From NCBI GenBank assembly GCA_964019425.1, contig OZ025780.1, positions 1,010,001 to 1,074,000 on the forward strand: a stretch of DNA of 64,000 nt. The letters are read 5' to 3'. This document shows positions 35,181 to 43,848 of the stretch, in pieces; the first letter of the stretch is position 1; each line of letters opens with the position of its first letter. Made by a program: the position numbers and the translations under genes. Below the pieces are notes generated by a model. That model was not told the origin of the DNA and searched no databases. It worked only from the letters and a program-made list of their open reading frames with translations. The stretch comes from Flectonema sp. DT1601. Its lineage: Eukaryota; Euglenozoa; Diplonemea; Diplonemida; Diplonemidae.

Positions 35181-36863
35181 CAGACCTTCATAAGACAATT
35201 CAATATAAAAGAATACTCCCGTGTGTACTTAAAGTAAGTTCGTGTATCTACACTACGCTTAAATCACACCTTTTTTTTTTTTTTTTTTTTTTTTTTCCAC
35301 GTCGGTTGGTTAATGTTGTGATTCTTATGATTATTTCTGTGCGTTGTTGTCGTTGTTTTTTAATTTCTTTTATACGTTTTGTGTTACAGTGATTTTCAAG
35401 TAGAAGGGGGAAAAAAAAAAAAAAAAAAAAAAAAAGGAGAAATTGAAATTTTCTACCTGATGTGAATGGTACACGATGGCACACATCAGGCAGTTAATTT
35501 GCAAAAAACCCCCCAAAAAAAAAAGTCGGTTGTATGGGAAAGAAAAAAAGTACCAGAAAAAAAACAAAAAATAAAAAAAAATAGGAAAAAAACATCAAAT
35601 TATCATCAAAATGTGAATAATCTTAAGAACAGATTACAACTTCGATAAAGAAGAAAAGGAAAAAAAAAAAAAAAAAAAATGAAATTCAAAATTTCGCGCC
35701 TTTTTTATTGCGATCAGAAAACAAACATTTATTTTTTTTCCCTTTTCTCCATTTTATTTTTCTTGAAAACTGGCAAAAAAAAAAAAAAAGGATCATCAAA
35801 TTTTGTTGAGTTTTTTTTTTTTTTTCACCTTTTTTTTCTTCTTCACAAGCATGTCTTTGGCAACCGTTTTTTTTCTTCTCTTTTGAATGTCATTACTTTT
35901 TTTGTAGGAAAAATCTTCTTGAATTGCCGAAGAAAAAAAAAGGAAGAAACAAATACGAGACGGAAATAATGACTACTACTATGTTTTTTTTTGCTTGCAT
36001 AAAAATATCAATCAACCAAACAAAATTTAGACTTTAAAAAAAAAACAAAAAAAAAAAAAAGTGTTCCACGTGAAGTTGCTTGTTAGCGACCACAAGCGAT
36101 CCGGTTCTATAGATTTTACTAGGCTTTTGGTAGAAAAGGAAAAAAAAATAGGTTTGAAGAAAAAAAAAAAAAAAAAAAAAAAAAGATCTACTTAATGTTG
36201 TGATTACATGGAAACCATGTCATCATTCTCGTTAAGGAGAGTCTTCTTACCGGTCCTTGTCTTGGAGACTTAGAACTGACTAACTTTAGATTAGCTGTTG
36301 TTGGATGTTGATTACTAGCTTAGGTGAAAAAAAAAAAAAAAAAAGAAATGGATGCCGACACCCGTTGCATCTTTCTTTTTTTTTTTTTTTCAGTCTATGG
36401 TTGTTCTGTCCTCGCCTTCAGTTCATGAAAAAAACAGCCGCGAAGGACTGTTTCTGTAGACGTATATCATAAAATCCGTCTTGATTATTCGTGAGCTTTT
36501 CATAGCAGATTTTGCTTTTTTTTTTTTTTTTTTTTTTTTTTTTGGTGTTTTGTGTTCGTGTTCACCGTACTTCCCACACCCCCATCTTTTTGAGTTTCTA
36601 CCTTCAGTGTAGACTGGAGGAGGTAAGGTACTCTCTCTACATCGTGAATTACCACCTGCGAGTTTACAGACAGACACAGCAAGACACGGTTTAAAAAAAA
36701 AAACGATCAAAGGTAACAAATACAATTATTATTGTTTCTAACAGAACACAGCTATGGTTAGTAACGGAAGGGAGGGATGTCGCGAAAATGTGTTTTCGTG
36801 TAGTTCAATCCAACAAAGTAAATAATCATCGTATCTCCTCCACTTCAGTATTACCTTAAGACA
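33879..36863. other. 3-kb spacer before uS11 gene
   Basis: No convincing gene. 33879-34050 is mixed sequence, probably the 3' UTR of the previous gene. From 34080 on it is dominated by A and T runs (about 30 T at 34412-34441, about 32 T at 34908-34939, about 28 A at 35412-35434, about 26 T at 36518-36543). A possible upstream ATG frame of 23 codons at 36754 lies before the uS11 acceptor. Confidence 0.6.
36829..36848 (+). promoter_or_regulatory. Probable trans-splice acceptor of uS11
   Basis: CGTATCTCCTCCACTTCAG ends at 36848, 15 bases before the ATG at 36864, and would exclude the upstream short frame at 36754 from the mature message. Inference from position and pyrimidine content. Confidence 0.5.
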
Positions 36864-37425
36864 ATGCCAGGAAAGAAAGTTACCAGAGCCCCAGTCGAGG
36901 CGGTCAGACTTGGGCCAAACGTTGACTCCGACACTAACGTGTTCGGTGTTTGCCACATCTTCGCGTCATTCAACGACACCTTCGTGGTATGTGATATTGG
37001 AGAGGTTTTAAAAATAAAAAAAAGTAATTCCCTTTTACTGCTATCAAAGCTTTAACAGTTTGTTATTCTCCCTGAAAACACTAATAAAACAACAGCACGT
37101 AACTGACACCAGTGGAAGAGAAACCTACGTCAGAGCCACTGGAGGAATGAAGGTTAAGGCTGACAGAGACGAGTCCTCTCCATACGCTGCTATGCTTGCC
37201 GCGCAGGATGTTGCCGCCAGATGCAAGGAGATCGGTGTCAACGCTCTTCACATTAAGATGAGAGCCACCGGAGGAGTTGGTACCAAGTCACCAGGACCAG
37301 GAGCACAGGCTGCTCTTCGTGCTCTTGCCCGTGCGGGAATCAAGATTGGACGTATTGAAGATGTGACTCCAACCCCAACTGACTGCACTCGTCGTAAGGG
37401 TGGTCGTCGTGGTCGCCGTTTGTAA
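36864..37425 (+). CDS. RPS14: 40S ribosomal protein uS11 (RPS14)
   Basis: Exon 1 is 36864-36986 and exon 2 is 37096-37425, with GTATGT donor, AACAACAG acceptor and phase 0. They join to a 150-residue protein. It matches eukaryotic uS11 almost throughout: [21 protein letters not shown] across the splice joint, [33 protein letters not shown] and the end [14 protein letters not shown] then [11 protein letters not shown]. uS11 sits on the platform of the small subunit near the mRNA exit. The protein carries an expected short divergent N terminus ([17 protein letters not shown]). The intron falls just before HVTD, and the splice is confirmed by perfect protein continuity. It is the best proof in this window that conventional cis-introns occur. 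Confidence 0.99.
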
Positions 37426-37730
37426 GCGGTCGGCTTGTTTCGCATTTCTTTCTTTCAGATTCTTAAGGTTTCCATAATTATCAATCGATTTTAGTTGAAA
37501 AAAAAAAAGCACCCGAAAAAAAAAAAAAAATTGAAAAAAATAAAATAAATTTTTTTTTAAATATTTTTTTTAAAATGAAAAATACGTCGTTGTGAGTTTA
37601 AACAGCTTCAACAACTTATTTTTTTTTATTATTAAAAATACGTAATTTACATGTTTGCAAATTCATTTTTATTTATTTTTAAATCACCCCAACAGAAAAA
37701 AAAAGAAGGATATCAAAATTCACACTAAAC
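37426..37730. other. Spacer uS11 to transporter gene
   Basis: AT-rich, with A runs at 37499 and 37516-37530. The probable acceptor is CACCCCAACAG at 37695. Nothing else seen. Confidence 0.6.
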
Positions 37731-38936
37731 ATGGATTATATTCCTTTATTTATCGCAGCGCTTACTGCAGTGACTGAAGTGTTGTTGATCGCGTTGTTCG
37801 GAGCTTGGGTTTCATATAAAGGAGTTTTTCCAAAAGAGAATATAAAAATCGTCGATAAGCTAGTTATGGAGCTATTCACTCCTTGTTTAATTATAAGTAA
37901 GGTAATCCCTACAGCTGATCCTGAGATACTAAAGGAGATGTGGCCTTTGGTTGTTTTATGTTGTTGGGATATATTTTGGGGTCTTGCTTTGGGTTTTATC
38001 GCTGCAAAGATTCTCAAATCAAAACACTCTGGAGTCATGCAAGCAGCCATCGCTTTTCCGAATGCGATTTCATCTTGTTACACGTTAGCCATTGCATTAT
38101 CAAAGACTGAACCTGTTCAACTGTTGGCTTCTTCTTCAGGTTTGTATAAGGGAAGTTCATCCGAAGTTGAGTCAGCGCTCATTGGCCGAGCCACTGCATT
38201 GGTTTTAACTTCAACAGTGTGGTGGAACTTTGCTCGTTGGACAGTTGCTTACAGTCTGTTGTCTAAATCTATAGAACAAAGCTGGACTGAAAAACTCAAA
38301 AAAGTGTTTACTCCTCCACCTGTGATTGCTTGCTTTATTGCTTTTATTTTTGGAGCTATTACACCCGTAAGAGAATGGTGGAAGGCGGGGAATGTTTTAG
38401 CGGACGCTGTTGAAATAGGAGGGAGGTCGATGGTCCCCTGCGTATTGATAGTGCTTGGTGCGAGAGTGTATTGGGTTATTAGTGATTATAAAAATAAAAA
38501 ATCCGATCAAATTGAACTGAAGGAAATCAACGAAGATGCTGTTGATACGGTCGAAGAGACTCCTGAAATAGTAATCCCCGACAACCTTTGTTTTAAAGAA
38601 CAGATGGTAATCTTATTGATCAAACAGGGCGTTTGTATTCCACTAGCCCTCGTGTTTACTTTTATAATGTCAAAAGTAACATCAGATCCTATGTTGTTGA
38701 TAGTCGCGTTCCTTCAAGCGGTTGGTCCTCCCATGATTAATTTATCGATCATGGCAGGTCTTCAGGGAAACTATGAAAGATCTCTGTCAGAGCTACTGAT
38801 GTACACGTATTCGTTCTCAATTATTAGTTGGATGGTTGCGATCTTCTTTTGCTTACAATTGTTAACGTCGGTTCTTCCTTACGATGCTGACTTTGGAAAT
38901 CAATCCTCCACCTTGACGGTAACCGTCCTTGAGTAG
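37731..38936 (+). CDS. Auxin efflux carrier (AEC/PIN-like) family membrane transporter
   Basis: A 401-residue, intron-free membrane protein. Two bundles of about five hydrophobic segments flank a charged loop (about residues 250-285, KNKKSDQIELKEINEDAVD), the layout of the AEC family and of plant PIN-likes. Family-type features are the N-terminal ALFGAWVSYKGVFP, KLVMELFTPCLIISKV, and IAFPNAISSCYTLAIAL (the FGN-like helix break), with GPPMINLSIMAGLQGN near the end. Members move organic anions or auxin-like acids down or with a proton gradient, at the plasma membrane or the ER. The substrate here cannot be told from sequence. An insertion about residues 133-150 (SSSGLYKGSSSEVESAL) interrupts the N-terminal bundle as in yeast relatives. 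The start ATG is the first after the acceptor at 37695. Confidence 0.8.
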   Translation: MDYIPLFIAALTAVTEVLLIALFGAWVSYKGVFPKENIKIVDKLVMELFTPCLIISKVIPTADPEILKEMWPLVVLCCWDIFWGLALGFIAAKILKSKHSGVMQAAIAFPNAISSCYTLAIALSKTEPVQLLASSSGLYKGSSSEVESALIGRATALVLTSTVWWNFARWTVAYSLLSKSIEQSWTEKLKKVFTPPPVIACFIAFIFGAITPVREWWKAGNVLADAVEIGGRSMVPCVLIVLGARVYWVISDYKNKKSDQIELKEINEDAVDTVEETPEIVIPDNLCFKEQMVILLIKQGVCIPLALVFTFIMSKVTSDPMLLIVAFLQAVGPPMINLSIMAGLQGNYERSLSELLMYTYSFSIISWMVAIFFCLQLLTSVLPYDADFGNQSSTLTVTVLE

Positions 38937-39303
38937 GGACGAGCTCAGAAGCTGTACCCTATTTTCTTATGTTTTTTTCTCAACAATTATTATCAACTTG
39001 TTGAGTAGCAGCTGATGCTGTCTTCCTTTTTGGATTCTGTTCTCCGTTTAAATTATTTTTTTTTTTTGGCCGAAATTAGGATTTTACTAAAAAAGTCGTT
39101 GCGAGTGGCCAGTTGTTGTTTTCTTCGTCACACGAAGAGGGTTACATTTCTTTTGGGTATTTCAGTTTATACATCAAAACATAATGAGACGCGTTTGAGT
39201 TGATTTCAGTTTTAATTAATTAGATTTCCGAGTAACAGTTCGACAGATTGAATCTCTTTTCCATTCATCAGAATATAACTTTGTCGTATACAATAATGAC
39301 CTG
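38937..39303. other. Spacer transporter to Cys-cluster gene
   Basis: No gene seen. Probable acceptor TTGATTTCAG at 39209. Two ATGs (39193 and 39295) precede the chosen start; the second is followed directly by TGA. Confidence 0.5.
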
Positions 39304-39915
39304 ATGTCAGAATTATGGGACACAGACTCATACATAAGTGGCTCCACAGGAGGGATGGTGGTAGCACAACTGGAGACGGTTAACAGCAGCTCAGTTCCAA
39401 GTACTGTCGCATGTGAAGAAGAAGAAACTGAAAAACCCCAAACTACAATACGCCAGCAGGGTATTCTGAATTCTGTTGACAGAGGAATGAAGGAAGCTAA
39501 AGTTAGTTTAAAAGATTTCACATTTGGAGAAGCAGCAAACAAAACACCAAGTCCATCTCATGAAGATCGAAAAAAGAGCTATCTGAGTACAGACAATGCT
39601 GAGCGTAAGCAGAGCAACCTCTCTCGACGAGGCTCCCGTTTTGGTAGCTACTCTGGAGCTGCTTCTCCAGAAGGTGAAGAACCACCGACTGCTCCGTACG
39701 CAGCTGATCAAAGTTCTGAAGATAATAAAAAGTCTAAAAAAGGTTGTTGTTCGATTCTTAAAAAGATTCTTTGCTGCTGCAGCTGCTGTAAGAGTAACTC
39801 AACTGATGAAGATGACAACACGACTGCTGATCATCAGACTGCCACTGCCGATAATAATGCACCGGACGGATCTCCAAAAGCTGAGTCACAACGTCGGGCG
39901 AGTATCCTATCTTAG
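39304..39915 (+). CDS. Unknown 203-residue protein with cysteine cluster (possible lipidated anchor)
   Basis: No family recognised. The protein is hydrophilic, Ser/Glu/Lys-rich and probably disordered, except for a helix-like stretch about residues 53-75 (LNSVDRGMKEAKVSLKD) and a striking cysteine block about residues 147-163, KKGCCSILKKILCCCSCCKS, with eight cysteines set among lysines and leucines. Such clusters next to basic residues are typical of multiple S-palmitoylation and membrane attachment; this is inference, as the sequence has no signal peptide or membrane span. No zinc-binding spacing is evident. The frame ends in TAG at 39915 and is intron-free. Lacks any clue to pathway. Confidence 0.6.
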   Translation: MSELWDTDSYISGSTGGMVVAQLETVNSSSVPSTVACEEEETEKPQTTIRQQGILNSVDRGMKEAKVSLKDFTFGEAANKTPSPSHEDRKKSYLSTDNAERKQSNLSRRGSRFGSYSGAASPEGEEPPTAPYAADQSSEDNKKSKKGCCSILKKILCCCSCCKSNSTDEDDNTTADHQTATADNNAPDGSPKAESQRRASILS

Positions 39916-40287
39916 TGTTACTGGTCTGCTGTGTAAGAAGTAGTTCTGTATTATAATGATATGAAGTCTGAAGGAGGATTCATAGTGTCCTCGCATCACG
40001 TGATCAATTACACCTCTGAGAGAAAATAATCTGTTGCTTTTATCGTGAGCATTGCTTGCTTTCCTTTTTTTTCTGTAGTTCTCCCAGTACCCCTCTTTTT
40101 ATTATACATTTCATATTGACTACACACATTCGGTTAAATTATGTTTCTTAGATAATTTTTTGATAATTTTTCTTTTATTCCCCAGTCGATTTTGCTTTGA
40201 TATGTGTTGCGAAGGTTATTTGTTTTGTTTTGTTTGTTTCCTAATTTTCTTTTTTACTTCCAGCAGATCAGGGAGGGGATCTCAACG
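39916..40287. other. Spacer Cys-cluster gene to CCCH gene
   Basis: T-rich; the pyrimidine tract TTTTTTACTTCCAG ends at 40263, the likely acceptor for the next gene. Nothing else seen. Confidence 0.6.
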
Positions 40288-42195
40288 ATGCCATCTGCCG
40301 GAGAGCGGTACGATGCGCAGAAGGATAGTTTATCGTTACCTGAAGCCCTAAGTGGTGTTCAGGGTGACTCAACAGTTGGATTCGGAACATCCAAAGACCG
40401 CTACAGTAGACAAAAGGAAGCAGTCTCACTACCTGAAGGACTCGCAGCATTCTCATCAAGTAATGAAGCAGGAGTCACGAGTGTTGGAGGAAATAATCAA
40501 TTAGGAAGAGGACAACCATCTTCAGCTCCTTTTCGTACAATGGGTAAAGGCAGAGGAGGTCCTAAACCTCCAGTAGCATGTAAGTTTTACAGCCAAGGCA
40601 CGTGTATGAAAGGAGACCAGTGCCCATTTTCTCATAACACTCCAGGAGGAAGTGTCTCTCCTCATGCTCCAGGTGCTCACAATGCTTGGGATTCATCATC
40701 GATGCACATGCCACCAAGTGGTCATTCACAGATGCATGACCATTCGATGTATCCACCGTCAGCATATTCACAGAGCGGATATCAGTCCATGCCAACTACT
40801 ACTTCGTACACTTCTGATATACCTCCTCATCCGTCAGATAACTTTGCTGGTGCAGGTTGGTCTCAAAAGGCAACTCTCTACCGTCACCTTGCTGACCGAA
40901 CACTACTTCAACAACAAATGGGCTATGGTAAATATCCTGGTTATAAGAATTATGAACAAGCTGAGGGTGACATTCCAGAAGGAGCAGAACCTGAGTCTTC
41001 AGAAATCGAAGAAGAAGAAGATGATGATGAAGGAAGTGGGAAGGTAACAACAATAAGAGATAGACTCAATCAACTGTACTCTGCTAGTAATCATGAAGGG
41101 CTTCTATTTCCATCTCTCGTATCTATTGTAGAAGACTGGGAGATAGCAGACAGCGATCTAATTCTAGGTCTTGGTACTAATGCTATAGGTCTTACTAGAT
41201 TCAAATCTGTATTAATGAAGAGAAGTATTCGTCATTGTAGTGATGCTGGTCACACTGCAGCATTTGAATCACTTATTGAGTGGGAGAAAGCGTTGTTACC
41301 GTGGCTGCCGCAGGTCCCCGGAAAGGGTGATCGCGAAATGTCATTTTCAAAATATTTTGAGAACAATCTGTGTACCAGAATGTTACAAGTTCTCTGTTGT
41401 ATGGCGGCGTCACCGTTCACCAGATTCCGTCTTCCGGAAGGTGCTGGAGTAGAGTCAGCTCAGAGTGATCCTGCTGCTCAAGTTGTTGGCTACTGGAGAC
41501 CGTTTAGTAGTCGTCATATTGAGAAATCGATAGAACGTAACTTCCCTCAACATTCCAAAACACTTCTCAAGGAAGCCGGTCTTTACTGTGGTGCGGTGAC
41601 TATATGGACACCATCAACCCATCACATGTGGCCTGTTCCATTCCGTGGACGTGTTTCTGCATTTGTCCGCGCAAGCACCCTCAATCGCCTTTATAAAGTA
41701 GACATGATTTGCTTGTGTATGTACTTTGTTATTTTAGTATTAAAAAGCAAAACAAAACAAAACAAACCAACACAACCAGGTGGTATAATGGACTACCTCC
41801 CACCAGTCTGTGCGGAGGATGTTCCTACCGAGGATGCGACCGTCGGAAAACACGATTTCCTCGACATCGTTTGCGCAGTGTTAGCCCACTACTCTTTGAA
41901 CGCGTTGGGTTCTATTGGAGAAGAAGCTCTTGCTCAGGTAGGTGATTACTCGATTTCCCCTCTGTCGAATTTTTTGTGTCTGGAAAAAAAAAAAAAAAAA
42001 AAACAGGCTAAGGAGCGTCTTGGAGAAGCAGTTTGGCCACTCGTCCTCGGAGTATTTGGGGAGACAATCGCACCCAAGATCACAGGAATGTTCTTACAGA
42101 TGGATATGGAAGACTTGTTATTGGATTTAGTAAACGCGCACAGATTCTCTGAATCTTTGGAAGAAGCAATGAAGGTTCTGGAATCAAGCAATTAG
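40288..42195 (+). CDS. CCCH zinc finger protein with C-terminal MLLE (PABC) domain
   Basis: Exons 40288-41716, 41780-41937 and 42007-42195 give 591 residues. I start at 40288 (MPSAGERYDAQ), 24 bases after the acceptor at 40263; an in-frame upstream ATG at 40204 would lie before it. One CCCH finger, C-x7-C-x5-C-x3-H, spans residues 98-116 (CKFYSQGTCMKGDQCPFSH). A low-complexity His/Ser/Pro/Tyr stretch follows, then an acidic run near 235-250, then an unrecognised domain about 255-475 (SLVSIVEDWEIADSDLIL, YWRPFSSRHIEKSIER). The last exon is an MLLE domain: ERLGEAVWPLVLGVF and IAPKITGMFLQMD match the PABP C-terminal KITGMLLEID core that binds PAM2 peptides. Likely an RNA-binding regulator of mRNA fate; that is inference. 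Confidence 0.8.
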   Translation: MPSAGERYDAQKDSLSLPEALSGVQGDSTVGFGTSKDRYSRQKEAVSLPEGLAAFSSSNEAGVTSVGGNNQLGRGQPSSAPFRTMGKGRGGPKPPVACKFYSQGTCMKGDQCPFSHNTPGGSVSPHAPGAHNAWDSSSMHMPPSGHSQMHDHSMYPPSAYSQSGYQSMPTTTSYTSDIPPHPSDNFAGAGWSQKATLYRHLADRTLLQQQMGYGKYPGYKNYEQAEGDIPEGAEPESSEIEEEEDDDEGSGKVTTIRDRLNQLYSASNHEGLLFPSLVSIVEDWEIADSDLILGLGTNAIGLTRFKSVLMKRSIRHCSDAGHTAAFESLIEWEKALLPWLPQVPGKGDREMSFSKYFENNLCTRMLQVLCCMAASPFTRFRLPEGAGVESAQSDPAAQVVGYWRPFSSRHIEKSIERNFPQHSKTLLKEAGLYCGAVTIWTPSTHHMWPVPFRGRVSAFVRASTLNRLYKVDMICLCMYFVILVLKSKTKQNKPTQPGGIMDYLPPVCAEDVPTEDATVGKHDFLDIVCAVLAHYSLNALGSIGEEALAQVGDYSISPLSNFLCLEKKKKKKQAKERLGEAVWPLVLGVFGETIAPKITGMFLQMDMEDLLLDLVNAHRFSESLEEAMKVLESSN

Positions 42196-43162
42196 GTATT
42201 CTCTCCCCTGATTTTTTTTCATGCTGGGGAAAAAACGAACTTCACTCCCCCTTTAGGGAGCAGCCATACAAAACATGAAAAGCGTTCATCATGCGACCAA
42301 TGTCCTAAAATAAAATTTTGTCTTTGGTACTTCGTGTTCATACACATACGGATGTGGATATGGCAATCCTGTGGAGTATTTGAAGACTTGTTTTAAAAAA
42401 GATTACTTTTTTTTTATAATGTCACTGTACCATTTACAAAAGAATTAGCTATTTTAAGTGCTTCGGTGCCTGCTGTTGTTGTTGTTGTTGTTGTGTTTTT
42501 TGTCAACTGCAGCCGACTGTACAGCAGAGTACGTACAGCTTTTGAGCAAGAATTGCAAGCTCTTAATTCAAAAAAAAAAAAAAAAAAAGCGGAAGTTGTA
42601 CTTCAGCTTTTCATTCACGGACACAAGCTAGTGCTTCTGTTCCGTTTACCTAACAGGCGGAATTGCCATGGCAATTTCTTTTTTCCTTAATCAAGCCTTT
42701 TTTTGATTGGCCTATCAGTGGGGGGGGGGAGGGATTTATAAAAAAAAAAATGAAAAAAAAAAATAAAATAAAATAGTGAAAGAAATGCCAAAAAAAAAAA
42801 TAAAAAAAAATGAAACTGACCAAAGAAAGAAAATGGAAGAATGCAAAAGTAAAAAAATGAAAAAGAAAATGGTAAGTAACGATTAAAAAAAAATAAAAAA
42901 AAATACGGTTGAGAGCAACAGTTAAAACACGTCCCCCCGAACCTAACGACTGTTAGAAAATAGCCAGCCAATATTTATGGCGCAGCAACCGGCTGCTAGA
43001 TAATTGTTATTGTTAATTGCATTGTATTTGTTTCTTCTTACTCACAGATATGTATAATTAATGAATAAACTTACCACCTCTTCACATCCATCTCTCACAT
43101 TGTACCACTGTACCAGTAACAACTATTTCCTTATTTCAGGTGAGTTGGTCAGCTTCGATAAG
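42196..43162. other. Spacer CCCH-MLLE gene to small unknown gene
   Basis: 3' UTR-like start with a small hairpin CTCCC-CCTTTA-GGGAG at 42245-42260. A/T runs occupy 42570-42900. The acceptor TTCCTTATTTCAG ends at 43139. No gene seen. Confidence 0.6.
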
Positions 43163-43603
43163 ATGGCACCACTCCGCCCAAGTCAGAGTCTGCAACCTCT
43201 GCTGGTACCGATGCTTCTTTCAGATAGAGAAAACAAAGAAAGCAGATGGGACACTGCGGAGCACATGCTGGCACAACATCGTAGAAGCGATGCTATGCTT
43301 CGAGGGAATCAAAAAGAAGTGGAACTACTGAGGAGTAAAATCCAGCAGTCTAGCGGAGCAGCGAAGGCTGTTTTTGATGTGAGAAGTCGATCGATACCAG
43401 CAGAACCTGTGAGGATGGCACCAATGCCAGCACCTCCAATAAAAACACCTCCTCCGATATATAAAACACCTTCAGTCAGTTATAGTGATAATTGTTTTAT
43501 GACCCCGACTGTTACTGAATCACCTATCAGACTGGTAGGGTCAGTTCCTTCAGATCCTGTTTTCACACAATCACGTTATGTTAGTCCCTTGTATGATTAT
43601 TAA
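43163..43603 (+). CDS. Unknown 146-residue protein
   Basis: No family recognised. I start at ATG 43163, 24 bases after the acceptor TTATTTCAG at 43139; the open frame extends upstream to 43061 but only through the acceptor tract. The first half is helical and charged (DTAEHMLAQHRRSDAMLR, QKEVELLRSKIQQSSG), a possible coiled coil. The second half is Pro/Thr/Tyr-rich (MPAPPIKTPPPIYKTPSVS) and ends SRYVSPLYDY. It may be an adaptor or cytoskeletal protein, but nothing in the sequence proves this. Confidence 0.55.
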   Translation: MAPLRPSQSLQPLLVPMLLSDRENKESRWDTAEHMLAQHRRSDAMLRGNQKEVELLRSKIQQSSGAAKAVFDVRSRSIPAEPVRMAPMPAPPIKTPPPIYKTPSVSYSDNCFMTPTVTESPIRLVGSVPSDPVFTQSRYVSPLYDY

Positions 43604-43848
43604 CTGGTAGTAAGAAATAATATGGGCATGTCGTTAAGTTTAGAACACATGCTATGGTTACCCTGCCTATCTATGAGTTGATTTTGTGAAGGGGGGCTAC
43701 GACGCATTATTCATTCCAATGTAACTCTATTATTGTATTTTGTAGTTTATATTTGTATTTATTGATTTTTTTTCTTTTTGCGAATTGTTGTTGTTGCCTT
43801 TTTTTTAAAAAATTATATTTTTTTAACTAGGCGACCAACTACATAAAA

